A DNA stretch of 64,000 nucleotides, from the NCBI RefSeq assembly GCF_042660705.1, contig NZ_JBHSUQ010000001.1. One strand, written 5' to 3'. The position numbers and the translations under genes were made by a program. Below the pieces are notes generated by a model. It was not told the DNA's origin. It did not search any database and saw only the letters and a list, made by a program, of their open reading frames with translations. This stretch comes from Undibacterium_A arcticum (lineage in GTDB: Bacteria; Pseudomonadota; Gammaproteobacteria; Burkholderiales; Burkholderiaceae_D). Below are positions 1-8,832 of the stretch, one piece after another (positions within the stretch are counted from its first letter, which is position 1; each line of letters begins with the position of its first letter).

Positions 1-96
1 TCGGGCGAGCAGCATTAACGCGACGACGTCACATTCTTCCACGCAACTTATTGCGACGACACATAATGCGCAAGCGCCTGCGTGTCGGCTGCTGGT

Positions 97-1490
97 CTAT
101 GTCCCACTGACCAGAACAGCCTTCGTTGCATCAGCTGCTGCATCGCCTTCCATGACGATGATTTTGCTCGGTGTCGCCTTCTTACCCGCCAAGGACTTCG
201 ATACTTCACGCAGCGGTCCAATTGCGGTGCCATTGGCGCCACCCATCGGATTGGTTTTGAAACTGGCAACCGGCGTTTTCTGGCCGCTAACATACACGCT
301 GTAGGCAGTTTGCGGCTTCAGCTTGAAGAGCGATACTTCCAGCGCATCGATCACGCCAAGATTGCGTGCAACGACAAAGCCCTTCGCGTCGCCTGCGACG
401 GCCTTCAGCGCGATGTTGATCGGTTCGCTGTTGCCGCGCGGTGTCAGATTCGCCACGCCATCGCCTTCAGGAACTGCCTTCGACACATACACCAAAGCCT
501 GCGGAGCCTGGCCCACGGGGGCGCGCGCGATGACCTTGTTGGTGGCGGTGTCGATCACATCGACCGCATCGCCGTTCTCCAGCCCGACGTAGATCCGGCT
601 GCTATCGTCCGACACCCAGATGCCATGGGGCAGCGCTCCGGTTGGAATGGTTGCCATCAACTTTGGCGTGTCGTCGGTGGTATAGACCTTGACCACGTTT
701 CGCCACCGATCGTGACATACGCATGCGTGCCAGTGCCGGTTTTTGCAAAAGCCAAATGGTTGGTGATGAAGCCGGTATCAAACACCCCTTTTACTTCCAG
801 CTTGTCGGTGTCGATGCGCGTCACCTTTCCCACATCCTTGTGCGTCATCCAGATCTCCCTGAAGTCCGGCGTGAATTGCAGGAACGGCGAGAACGGGCTG
901 ACGACCTTGATTTGCTTGATCACTTTGTGCTCTTTTACATCGATGATCTCGACCACCGGATTAAAGCTCGATACGACGAATGCCAGTTTGCCGCTCGGCT
1001 GGAACAGCACCATACCGGGGCCGGCGGTGGTCTCGATACGGCGTGTTTCCCGATACGTGTTCGGATCGATGACCGAAATGTAATTTTCGCCACGCACCAC
1101 CACCCAGACTTCCGTCCCATCCGCTGTGAAGAAGCCTTCATGCGGCGACCGGCCGATGTAGGTGATGCCTTTGACCTTGTTGTTGGCAGTGTCGATGAAC
1201 GCGACTGAATTGGAACCGTTGGAAATCGCGATGAGCGTCCTGTGATCCGGCGAGAAGCCGAGTCCGTGCACGTTGATCTCGCCCTTATAGAGCGGCGACA
1301 GCACGTCCGGCCGCTGATTCCCGAGACGGATCTGACCCAGCAGGGTGTTAGTGGTGGGATTGACTACCGATACTGTGTTGCTGTTCTGATCCGCGGTGTA
1401 GACACGGTCCTGTGCACTGGGTGCGGCCCAGGCTGGATTGACCAGCGATACGCCAAGGGTGAGCGCGAGCAGGATGGCAATTTTTTTCAT
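97..1490 (-). CDS. YVTN-repeat beta-propeller secreted protein, frameshifted
   Basis: The N-terminal 277 codons (from 1490) start with a signal peptide (MKKIAILLALTLGVSLVNPAWA) and then repeat the pattern 'V.TAD...NTVSVV...T', typical of YVTN/cytochrome-D1-like beta-propellers. The remaining blades (VKVYTTDD, SRIYVGLENGD, VDVIDTATNKVIA) are in another frame, ending at 97. The switch is at about 698-700, where GGC GAA ACG TGG should read GGC GAA AAC GTG; adding one A restores VTIGGENVVKVYTTDD. The reconstructed protein is about 464 residues. Such propellers are periplasmic or secreted, and substrates are rarely known. It lies downstream of a DUF305 gene and an ECF sigma pair on the same strand, so it may be part of that regulon (inference). 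Whether the frameshift is real or a sequencing error cannot be decided here. Confidence 0.8.
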
Positions 1491-1523
1491 GGCTCAATCT
1501 TTCTTGGTGATACGCAGGTTTGA

Positions 1524-2008
1524 TTATTGGGGCGCATCAGGGACGTTGGCTTGCCTGGCCTGATAACGCCCAAGCCAAGCCTGCATCAATTTGATTTCGT
1601 TTGCTGTTCGGTCAGGATGCCCTGCGCCAGATTCTGCAATTCGGGATCCTTGTTGTAGAGCAGTAATGCCTTGGCCATGTCGACCGCGCCCTGATGATGC
1701 GGAATCATCATGGTGACGAAGTCGTGTTCGGCAACACCATTCATCGGCGCGCGCTTCATGCCGTCGTCCATGACGGCCATCGCGTCATCCATCAGGGCAG
1801 AAAAAGGTTTCGCGGTACTGGCTATGAAAGACTGCGGTGATTTTTTCGATTCTGCAACGTGATGGTGATGCATTTCCTGCGCCCCGACAGGCGCAACGGT
1901 GGCGCCCATCAACAATGCCGCACCCGCAATTCCAATTCCTAGACCACTGCGCAAAGCCGTCGTTACCGAATGGATTGCTGAAATTCGGCTTGCTTCGGTT
2001 TGGTTCAT
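1524..2008 (-). CDS. DUF305 family exported protein, frameshifted near C-terminus
   Basis: The product has an N-terminal hydrophobic signal segment (residues about 20-43, ending VAPVGAQ), a His cluster (EMHHHH) and the DUF305 core FVTMMIPHHQGAVDMAKALL, with the paired His typical of this ferritin-like, possibly metal-binding family. As it stands the frame ends early at 1586 (EQQTKSN). With one A added to the T-run at 1600-1602 (plus strand) it continues as EIKLMQAWLGRYQARQ... to a stop at 1524-1526, the normal family ending. The ATG overlaps the reconstructed stop of the anti-sigma gene by ATGA, so translation is probably coupled. DUF305 proteins often accompany copper or stress loci, but the function here is unknown. 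Confidence 0.85.
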
Positions 2009-2810
2009 GATGGCTTTTCCAATTGTTCATACACGGCCGTAGCAATGCGGGACAGCTCGCCCTTGTTGATTCCTGCGGACAGCGCATAACCGAATTTACC
2101 GTCGATCCAGTAGAACACGTTCACCGGGCCTTCTTGCGCAAATCGAAACCGGTGTCCTTGTTGTGCGCCTGTTCGGTTGAAACATACAGGGTCACGCGCT
2201 GGCCGGTCGCGTCGTGATACATGAACTGCGCGACCGGGCCGCTTTCGCCGGGCAACAGACGCCCGCCAATCAACTCATAACCGAGTTTTCCCAGTTTGGG
2301 CGGCCGGATCTGGCTGCCTATCCGTTTCGAAAGCCAAGCCACCAGTTGATCTTCCTGGTCGGCGCCGATTTCAACCGGACGCCGCACATCCGGACTGTAG
2401 ACCACATGCGCGATCGCAGCCTGGCGCGCCAAGCCAGCCACTTTTTGGGTTGAGGCCGGAATCGAAACCGCGTTCCGAGCGAGCTGTCCATCGCTCCCTT
2501 GTCCATGCAGCAACCATCCGGCGCTGCCGCTGACGAGCGCAATTGCCAGGCCTGCGGCAAGGCGCTGTAACATCCACGCATGCTTGCGCGGCGCGGTGGA
2601 CAGGCGAGTCAAGCGAATTGGGAGCGGCTCATCCAGCACTGGCTTAAACAGCGCACGCAGTGCATCATTTTGTGCGCGATAGGCGTTTAGGCGTTCCGAC
2701 TCGTCTGGCCGGGATGCCAAATAGGCTCCGATCTCGGCGCGTCGCGCCGCCGGCAGCAAACCGTCAAGGTAGGCATGCAGGTCCGCTTCAGTAACAGGCA
2801 GGGTCTTCAT
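2005..2810 (-). CDS. Anti-sigma factor (RsiW-like, one membrane segment), frameshifted
   Basis: The N-terminal zinc-finger-like region (TEADLHAYLDGLLPAARRAE) resembles cytoplasmic anti-sigma domains. It is followed by a single transmembrane stretch (LAAGLAIALVSGSAGWLL, about residues 88-105) and a periplasmic part. The gene overlaps the ECF sigma gene by 4 bp (ATGA), the usual arrangement for a sigma/anti-sigma pair. The literal frame stops at 2121 (FDLRKKAR). Restoring one base near 2143-2149 gives RFAQEGPVNVFYWIDG...YEQLEKPS with a stop at 2005-2007, overlapping the next ATG. This matches the usual C-terminus of these proteins, so the long form is probably ancestral. It should hold the sigma factor at the membrane until a signal arrives (family knowledge). 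Confidence 0.85.
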
Positions 2811-3325
2811 TTGACCACCTTTAACGGCGATACCACAGTACGTCCTTCCATCGAGGCTCGTAGTTTCTCCCGCGCGCGGAAAAGGCGCGACATGACTGTT
2901 CCCATCGGGATACCCAAGGTCGCCGCCACTTCCTCATAAGTCATTTCTTCCAACGCAATCAAGAGCAGGATTTCACGCTGCCCGTCCGGCAGCAGGCGTA
3001 GCGCGGATTCCATGTCGCGTATTTCCAGTCCATCCATTTGAGATGCGTTGATAAATGGTATTGGGGTGTCATCGTCCAACACCTCGATCGGCACCGACGG
3101 TTTCCGAATCTGATCAACGTGCAGGTTGTGCATGATGCCGAACAGCCACGCGCGCATGTCGCTGCCACGCTGCCAAGACGACAGCTTGTGCCAGCCACGC
3201 TCCATTGTGTCCTGCACCAGGTCGTCCGCGCCGGTGCGCTCTCCCACCAGCGCACGGGCATAACGGCGCAGGCGGGGAATGCAGGAAAGCAGTTGAGCGC
3301 GTGCATCTTGCATGGAAGGCTCCAT
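2807..3325 (-). CDS. ECF-type RNA polymerase sigma factor
   Basis: This 172-residue protein has sigma-70 region 2 (RRYARALVG...ADDLVQDTMERGWHKL...MRAWLFGIMHNLHVDQ) and region 4 with a helix-turn-helix (LPDGQREILLLIALEEMTYEEVAATLGIPMGTVMSRLFRAREKLR). Length and layout match group IV (ECF) sigma factors. The start ATG at 3325 is used; a second Met at residue 5 is possible. It is the first gene of a tightly overlapping unit with its anti-sigma factor and a DUF305 gene. It probably directs transcription of its own operon in response to an envelope or metal stress; the signal is not evident. Confidence 0.93.
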   Translation of the reverse strand: MEPSMQDARAQLLSCIPRLRRYARALVGERTGADDLVQDTMERGWHKLSSWQRGSDMRAWLFGIMHNLHVDQIRKPSVPIEVLDDDTPIPFINASQMDGLEIRDMESALRLLPDGQREILLLIALEEMTYEEVAATLGIPMGTVMSRLFRAREKLRASMEGRTVVSPLKVVK

Positions 3326-3371
3326 GGCATCAATCGGATAAATTTATATCGTGCTTCAAAATTAGCTGGAC

Positions 3372-3748
3372 TCAGTCCTTCACCACATGCCAGACATCCT
3401 TGAAATTGTCACCGGCACGGTCACCCGGCTTCTTGTCGGCCGCGTACAAGTAGAGCGGCTTACCATTATAGGCAAGCTGCATTGATCCATCGTCACGCGT
3501 CACGACCGAGTACGGAGCGCCAAGCTGGGCACTCGGAGCGGATACCGGCGGCCAGATCGCCGCGCACGGACCGTTACAGGCACTTTTACCGCTGCCTGCC
3601 ACATCCTTGTCGAACGTGTAGAGTGTCATGCTGGCTGCGGTGACCAGAATGCCATCTGATTTCTTGGTCGGCCCCGTTTGACCGAACGCGGCGCCGGAGA
3701 TCAATACGATTGCGGCGATTGCCGGCGCGGCGAAAAATATTGTTTCAC
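3372..3748 (-). CDS. Small secreted COG4315-type (YxFDxD repeat) protein, frameshifted in signal peptide
   Basis: The mature part contains the two repeats characteristic of the 'secreted repeat of unknown function' family: MTLYTFDKDVAGSGKSACNG and LAYNGKPLYLYAADKKPGD, plus a terminal WHVV. The literal frame begins only at a TTG at 3704. Upstream, a GTG at 3746-3748 follows GGAG in the same strand. Adding one A to its AAA (3743-3745) yields a convincing signal peptide (VKTIFFAAPAIAAIVLISGAAFGQT), so a lost A is inferred. Such proteins often sit beside ECF sigma loci. Biochemical function is unknown. Confidence 0.8.
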
Positions 3749-3850
3749 GATGATGACTCCTAAAATCAAGTTAAGTATGGGTAATTGGGCGGGCTTACCT
3801 GTACGTAAACGTGCATTGCAGCCCTTTATTCCAATGCATTAAAAATATCT

Positions 3851-4132
3851 TTGCCGATGCGGTGTCGGCCGATCGGAAGGGGCCGTTCCAGTGGCTATAG
3901 CCCGGGTAACAAATGCAAGCCTATTCGCAAGGCTATCGATGTCGGCCTGATCGAAGGTTCCCGTCACGCGCCCGACTTGAACGTGGAGCCGTGGATTACC
4001 GATGAACTGATCGTGGTGTGCGCGCCAGAGCGGCGCTGGTTTCTTGACGAACTCAGTCAAGCGTCCGGCGTCGAGATAATGGGAAGAGTCGTACCCGACC
4101 AGAACAGCGACGGGTTGTCCTTGGCGGGCTAG
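3851..4132 (+). pseudogene. LysR-type regulator effector-domain fragment
   Basis: The frame reads IDVGLIEG, SRHAPDLNVEPW and TDELIVVCAPE followed by FLDELSQAS. This is the segment after the first beta-alpha unit in the LysR substrate-binding domain (family pattern D.GLIEG....P.L...W..DELV...). No DNA-binding domain is present upstream and the ends are unrelated, so it is a remnant. The opposite strand is also open here (3839-4183), but that reading has no recognisable family. Confidence 0.6.
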
Positions 4133-4189
4133 GAGTGTGCGCCGCAAGTTAAAGTAGCGCGGATAGATGCTTGCGGTGGTCAACGGGCG

Positions 4190-4657
4190 CTAAGCGCCGA
4201 TCCAGGGCAGGCCGGCTTTGCACCAGCCGGCGAGCGTCTTGCGGTGGCCCTCGCCGTCCTTGTCGCCTTCAAAACCTTCCAGAATATTGAAGCAGTGCCG
4301 GTAGCCGTGTTCGGTAGCGAGTTTTGCTGCGTGGTGCGAACGCACCCCGGAACGGCACAGAAATAACAGCACGGTGTCTTGGGACGATGTGGCGGCCAGT
4401 TGCGCCAGAAAATCGGGATTGGGCGTTCCGCCCGGGTACAGATTCCATTGCGCCGCGGCGTGCTTTCCCTCCGGCAGCGCGACGCGCCCAACCCAGTCGC
4501 GCTCGGCATCGGTGCGGATGTCGATCAACTTGACATCAGCGTCCCCTTGCAGCAAGGCGTAGGCTTCTTGCGGCGTCGCGGCGCCGGCATACGGCAGGTG
4601 CTGGTCGGTACCGCGCTGACGGGCGATGGAGAGTATCTGCTGGATGTCCATATGCAA
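4190..4657 (-). CDS. Rhodanese-like domain protein
   Basis: The 155-residue cytoplasmic protein has a single rhodanese domain: DVKLIDIRTDAERDWVG (about residues 41-57) and the active-site loop LLFLCRSGVRS with Cys101, followed by NILEGFEGD. Single-domain rhodaneses carry a persulfide on this Cys and move sulfur to acceptors; the acceptor is unknown. No signal peptide is seen. It is transcribed divergently from glnA, with about 580 bp between them. The start is the ATG at 4657; an alternative Met lies two codons in. Confidence 0.9.
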   Translation of the reverse strand: MHMDIQQILSIARQRGTDQHLPYAGAATPQEAYALLQGDADVKLIDIRTDAERDWVGRVALPEGKHAAAQWNLYPGGTPNPDFLAQLAATSSQDTVLLFLCRSGVRSHHAAKLATEHGYRHCFNILEGFEGDKDGEGHRKTLAGWCKAGLPWIGA

Positions 4658-4958
4658 GAGATGAGATCGAGTGAGTTGGCGACGGGTGCTCCCTATACTG
4701 TGATTCCATTATAGTATTTGGTGCGCACGGATGAGTTTATCTTGCGCGGCGTAGTCGTGCCGGCCAAGATAGTGCCCGGTGGCAGTATATTCTCAATGCG
4801 CAAATAATAATTGCGGTACTGATGGTGCATCGTAGGAGTATATGATCCCGATCGCAGGATTGCGCCTTGATGCCAATCGGGTCGCGCCTCGGCTTGAGTC
4901 AGGAGGAGTCGGTGCGAAACGCTCACTGCCCCATTTGGGAGGCGGGCGATTGCGAATC

Positions 4959-5004
4959 CGCACCATTTTTGTGCCAATTCCATCGCGCGCACAAAAATGG
5001 TGCG
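4959..5004. promoter_or_regulatory. Paired NtrC-like enhancer sites upstream of glnA
   Basis: CGCACCATTTTTGTGC (4959-4974) is repeated as its exact inverse complement, GCACAAAAATGGTGCG (4989-5004). Each copy matches the NtrC dyad pattern GCACCAN3-5TGGTGC apart from small deviations. Their centres are 30 bp apart and about 125-155 bp upstream of the expected transcription start, a typical enhancer position. A weaker match lies at 5051-5067. The region 4658-5095 has no other recognisable gene. Confidence 0.75.
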
Positions 5005-5095
5005 ACAGGCAGCGAACAACATCCCCGCTTGATGAAGATGCTGCCTGAAGGCGCCATTTTGGGTCGCAAAAAAGGCTCATTCCGCCAATTGTTAC

Positions 5096-5111
5096 TGGCA
5101 TGGAATCTGCT
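5096..5111 (+). promoter_or_regulatory. Sigma-54 promoter of glnA
   Basis: TGGCATGGAATCTGCT has GG and GC at the -24/-12 spacing and fits TGGCACGN4TTGCW except at three positions. It lies about 125 bp ahead of the glnA ATG, downstream of the NtrC-like sites. Confidence 0.7.
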
Positions 5112-5237
5112 ATCATCGGAATCCGAGTTCTGGCCGCGTTGCGGTTTTCTTCAGTCTGATGGCGACGGATAGATCACACCACAGCAGTCGGCTCAACCAA
5201 CAAATTCACACCATTTTTGTATTCAGAGGAGATTCGC

Positions 5238-6653
5238 ATGGCAATGACCGCCGCAGACGTCTTGAAGATGGCGAAAGATAATGAAGTCAAGTTCGTTGAT
5301 TTTCGCTTTGCCGACACCCGTGGCAAGGAACAGCACGTCACCGTTCCTGTTTCGCATTTCGATATGGACAAGTTCGAGTCCGGCCACGCGTTTGACGGTT
5401 CATCGATCGCCGGCTGGAAGGGCATCGAAGCGTCCGACATGTTGTTGATGCCGGACCCGAATACCGCCAATATCGATCCGTTCATGGAAGAAACCACGCT
5501 GTTCATGCAGTGCGACGTGATCGAGCCATCCGATGGCAAGGGCTATGACCGCGATCCACGCTCGATCGCCAAGCGCGCCGAAGCCTATCTGAAATCATCC
5601 GGCCTGGGCGATACCGCCTACTTCGGTCCGGAACCAGAATTCTTCATTTTCGACGGCGTGCGCTGGAAGATCGACATGTCCGGCTCTTTCGTCAAGATCG
5701 ACTCCGACGAAGCGTCATGGTCGAGCGATGCCAAGACCGAAGGCGGCAACAGCGGCCATCGTCCAACCGTCAAGGGCGGCTATTTCCCGGTCCCGCCGGT
5801 CGACAGCTTCCAGGACATGCGTTCTGAAATGTGCCTGATCCTCGAAGCGCTCGGGATTCCGGTCGAAGTGCATCACCACGAAGTCGCCGGCGCCGGCCAG
5901 AATGAAATCGGCACCAAGTTCTCGACCTTGGTCGAGCGCGCCGACTGGACCCAGAACCTGAAATATGTCGTCTGGAACGTCGCGCATACCTACGGCAAGA
6001 CCGCGACCTTCATGCCGAAGCCGATCGTTGGCGACAACGGTTCGGGCATGCACGTGCACCAGTCGGTCTGGAAAGACGGCAAGAACCTGTTCGCCGGCGA
6101 TGGCTATGCCGGCCTGTCCGAATTTGCGCTGTACTACATCGGCGGCATCATCAAGCATGCCAAGGCGCTGAACGCGATCACCAATCCGGGTACCAACTCG
6201 TACAAGCGTCTGGTGCCAGGTTACGAAGCACCGGTCAAGCTGGCTTACTCGGCGCGCAATCGTTCCGCTTCGATCCGCATCCCGCACGTGGCGAATCCGA
6301 AAGGCCGCCGCATCGAGACCCGTTTTCCGGATCCGCTGGCCAATCCTTACCTGTGCTTTGCCGCGTTGCTGATGGCGGGCCTGGACGGCGTGCAGAACAA
6401 GATTCATCCGGGCGAAGCAGCGTCGAAAGACCTGTACCATCTGCCGCCGGAAGAAGATGCGCTGATCCCGACCGTTTGCGCCTCGCTGGAAGAAGCGCTG
6501 GATCACCTGAACAAGGACCGCGAGTTCCTGACCCGCGGCGGTGTCTTCAGCGACAGCATGATCGACGCTTATCTCGAATTGAAGATGCAGGAAGTGCAGC
6601 GTTTCCGCATGAGTACGCATCCGGTTGAATTCGACATGTACTACTCGCTGTAA
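5238..6653 (+). CDS. glnA: Glutamine synthetase, type I
   Basis: The 471-residue product matches the length of proteobacterial GlnA. It shows the N-terminal beta-grasp with DFRFADTRGKEQHV, the ATP/metal region YFGPEPEFFIFD, VEVHHHEVAGAGQNEIG, the glutamate-binding NGSGMHVHQS, and NRSASIRIP. The adenylylation loop KDLYHLPPEE carries the regulatory Tyr. It makes glutamine from glutamate, ammonia and ATP as a cytoplasmic dodecamer. The ATG at 5238 is chosen because AGAGGAGA lies 7-8 nt upstream; an upstream in-frame start at 5217 would add residues not found in the family. A sigma-54 promoter and NtrC-like sites precede it. glnL and glnG follow after a DUF4124 gene. Confidence 0.98.
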   Translation: MAMTAADVLKMAKDNEVKFVDFRFADTRGKEQHVTVPVSHFDMDKFESGHAFDGSSIAGWKGIEASDMLLMPDPNTANIDPFMEETTLFMQCDVIEPSDGKGYDRDPRSIAKRAEAYLKSSGLGDTAYFGPEPEFFIFDGVRWKIDMSGSFVKIDSDEASWSSDAKTEGGNSGHRPTVKGGYFPVPPVDSFQDMRSEMCLILEALGIPVEVHHHEVAGAGQNEIGTKFSTLVERADWTQNLKYVVWNVAHTYGKTATFMPKPIVGDNGSGMHVHQSVWKDGKNLFAGDGYAGLSEFALYYIGGIIKHAKALNAITNPGTNSYKRLVPGYEAPVKLAYSARNRSASIRIPHVANPKGRRIETRFPDPLANPYLCFAALLMAGLDGVQNKIHPGEAASKDLYHLPPEEDALIPTVCASLEEALDHLNKDREFLTRGGVFSDSMIDAYLELKMQEVQRFRMSTHPVEFDMYYSL

Positions 6654-6697
6654 GCTGGTTGCAATAAGTTACAGTAAGCGGCCTGCGGGCGGAACAG

Positions 6698-6732
6698 GGC
6701 GGGGACGGCTACGGCTTTCCCCGCCTTTTTTT
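6698..6732 (+). terminator. Intrinsic terminator after glnA
   Basis: GGCGGGGA and TCCCCGCC form an 8-bp stem, followed directly by seven T residues, 45 bp after the glnA stop. Confidence 0.9.
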
Positions 6733-6837
6733 ACGAATTGACACAATTGCGCGGGTCTGGCCCCGGATGAATGTTTGTAAAGGCTTGATTCTTATCATAA
6801 ACTAACAGACATCTTGAACAGTTCGTAAAGAAAGTGT

Positions 6838-7326
6838 ATGAAACGACAACTTGCAGCAATGATGTTGTTGGCCAGTGCGATCGGCCATGTGTATGCGCAA
6901 TCGGAATCGGAGGTCTACCTCTGCGTCGACGAGCACGGCAAGAGGGAATACAAAAACACCGGCCCCATGAAGGGTTGCAAGAAAGTCGATCTACCCGGCC
7001 TGACCACGATCATGGCGCCGGCCCACAAAGCCGGGCCCGCGCCTGTGAAGGGGGCGTCGGCGCCGACCGATTTTCCGAAAGTCGATGGCGGCACACAGAA
7101 GGCACGCGACAGCGATCGGCGCCAGATCCTGCTCGACGAGATGAAATCGGAAGAACAGAAACTGGCAAACCTGAAGAAGGAATACAACAACGGCGAGCCG
7201 GAGCGTCAGGGCAACGAACGCAATTACGCAAAATATCAGGACCGGGTCGCGTCGATGAAAGAAGATATCGCGCGCACCGAAAAGAATGTCGAGGCGCTGA
7301 AGCGCGAGATCGGCAATCTGAAATAA
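6838..7326 (+). CDS. Periplasmic DUF4124-type protein with coiled coil
   Basis: This 162-residue protein starts with a signal peptide (MKRQLAAMMLLASAIGHVYAQ). Next comes a DUF4124-like motif (VYLCVDEHGKREYKNTGPMKGCKKVDLPG), a proline/alanine-rich linker, and a charged C-terminal helix from about residue 95 (ILLDEMKSEEQKLANLKKEY...) that looks coiled-coil. A gene of this kind commonly lies between glnA and ntrB in Oxalobacteraceae and relatives (recollection, not checked). It has its own terminator, so it is probably an independent unit. Function is unknown. Confidence 0.85.
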   Translation: MKRQLAAMMLLASAIGHVYAQSESEVYLCVDEHGKREYKNTGPMKGCKKVDLPGLTTIMAPAHKAGPAPVKGASAPTDFPKVDGGTQKARDSDRRQILLDEMKSEEQKLANLKKEYNNGEPERQGNERNYAKYQDRVASMKEDIARTEKNVEALKREIGNLK

Positions 7327-7356
7327 GCACTGGCCGGCGGGTGCGCCGCTTGCATG

Positions 7357-7386
7357 AAAAGGCCGCGTGATGCGGCCTTTGTTTTG
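7357..7386 (+). terminator. Intrinsic terminator after the DUF4124 gene
   Basis: AAAGGCCGC-gtgat-GCGGCCTTT forms a 9-bp stem followed by GTTTTG. Confidence 0.85.
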
Positions 7387-7445
7387 CCTGTTGGCGTCAT
7401 GCGTCGTGGTCATTCGTCATGCGTTGGATCTGCCGGATTCAGCAA

Positions 7446-7502
7446 GTAGGATGGGTGCAACCCATCATTGCGGACGTGGATGATGGGTTACACCCATCCT
7501 AC
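7446..7502. repeat. Long hairpin repeat (GTAGGATGGGT type)
   Basis: The left arm GTAGGATGGGTGCAACCCATC (7446-) pairs with GATGGGTTACACCCATCCTAC at the right end, with only two or three mismatches in arms of about 22 nt, around a loop of about 13 nt. Each arm contains its own smaller dyad (ATGGGTNNNACCCAT). This resembles dispersed hairpin repeats of proteobacteria. The rest of 7387-7670 has no gene. Confidence 0.75.
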
Positions 7503-7670
7503 GGCCTGGGAAGAAGTCGAACGGCTCGACCAGATCGGATGATAGATAAAACATGATGGAGTATGCTATCAACTACATTAATTTATTTGCGGGTATCGAT
7601 ATATGTGCCTAGGAGTATGTATAGTGTTTACCAGTCCGAGCATTGACCGGCAATCGATCTGCACACCCTC

Positions 7671-8759
7671 ATGAAAATCACCCCAAGTTCAATGCGCGGC
7701 CTCGACCTGCTGGCCTCGTCGGTGCTGATCCTCGACGCCGAGGGACGCATCCATTATGCCAATGCCGCGGCCGAGATCCTGCTGGAAAGCTCGTTCAAGG
7801 CGATCGCGAATCAGACCTTGAGTGCGCTATTCGTCGATGGCGAGCCGCTGATGCAACTGGTGGCGCAGGCGCTGGCGCACCAGTTCGATGACAAGCGGCA
7901 GGACATGACGCTGCAGCGGGTCGGACGCGACCCGTTGCAGGTCGATTGCATCGTCACCACGCTCGACGATCCGGCGACGCCGGTGCTGATCGAGCTGCGT
8001 GCGAACGTGCAGCAACTGAAACTGGACCGTGAAGAGCGGCTGCTCGACCAGAGTCAGGCCAACAAGGAACTGATCCGCAACCTGGCCCATGAAATCAAGA
8101 ACCCGCTCGGCGGTATCCGCGGCGCGGCGCAATTGCTGGAACTGGAGTTGCGTGATCTCGAACTGCCGGAGCGGCGCCGCAAGGATCTGTGCGAATACAC
8201 CCAGGTCGTGATCAAGGAAGCGGATCGCCTGCAAACGCTGGTCGACCGGTTGCTGGCACCGCACCGGCGGCCACACATCGTCGGCGACGTCAATATCCAC
8301 GAAGTATGCGAGCGGGTGCGCAGCCTGATCGTCGCGGAATTTCCGCATGGACTGACGATTCTGCGCGATTACGACGCGTCGATTCCGGAATTTCGCGGTG
8401 ACAAGGAGCAGCTGATCCAGGCACTGTTGAACATCGCGCACAATGCGTCGCAGGCGCTGGCCGAGCGGATCGCGGCCGGCGACGCCGAACTGACCATCAA
8501 GACCCGTATCACGCGCCAGGTCACGCTGGCCAAGCAGCGCTATCGGCTGGCATTAGACTTGCATATCATCGACAATGGACCGGGCATCGCAGCCGAAATC
8601 CGCGATCGCATCTTTTATCCGCTGGTATCGGGACGAGAGGGCGGCAGCGGTCTTGGACTGACGCTGGCGCAGACTTTCGTGCAGCAGCATCAGGGCGTGA
8701 TCGAATGCGAAAGCCGGCCAGGAGCAACCGATTTCCGGATACTGATACCGCTGCCGTGA
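7671..8759 (+). CDS. glnL: Nitrogen regulation sensor histidine kinase NtrB
   Basis: The 362-residue cytoplasmic kinase has an N-terminal PAS domain (GLDLLASSVLILDAEGRIHYANAAAE), a HisKA domain with the phosphoacceptor in LIRNLAHEIKNPLGGIRGAA (His about residue 140), and a HATPase domain with N box (ALLNIAHNASQAL), G1 (HIIDNGPGIA) and G2 (GREGGSGLGLTLAQ). It phosphorylates and, with PII, dephosphorylates NtrC. glnG starts 73 bp downstream, so the two are likely co-transcribed. No transmembrane segment is present, as expected for NtrB. Confidence 0.96.
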   Translation: MKITPSSMRGLDLLASSVLILDAEGRIHYANAAAEILLESSFKAIANQTLSALFVDGEPLMQLVAQALAHQFDDKRQDMTLQRVGRDPLQVDCIVTTLDDPATPVLIELRANVQQLKLDREERLLDQSQANKELIRNLAHEIKNPLGGIRGAAQLLELELRDLELPERRRKDLCEYTQVVIKEADRLQTLVDRLLAPHRRPHIVGDVNIHEVCERVRSLIVAEFPHGLTILRDYDASIPEFRGDKEQLIQALLNIAHNASQALAERIAAGDAELTIKTRITRQVTLAKQRYRLALDLHIIDNGPGIAAEIRDRIFYPLVSGREGGSGLGLTLAQTFVQQHQGVIECESRPGATDFRILIPLP

Positions 8760-8832
8760 CCGCGGCGGCAGGATCCGATCGTTTGCACACCGACTTTGAT
8801 TGGCAGTTCAACCGCAGGACGCTGAACCATCT

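Noticed and set aside
82..1083. A 333-codon plus-strand open frame opposite the YVTN gene
   Set aside because: It has no recognisable domain and is antisense to a clear signal-peptide/beta-propeller protein; typical high-GC shadow frame.
3839..4183. Minus-strand 114-codon frame overlapping the LysR remnant
   Set aside because: No family recognised and no ribosome-binding site; the plus-strand reading has clear LysR motifs.
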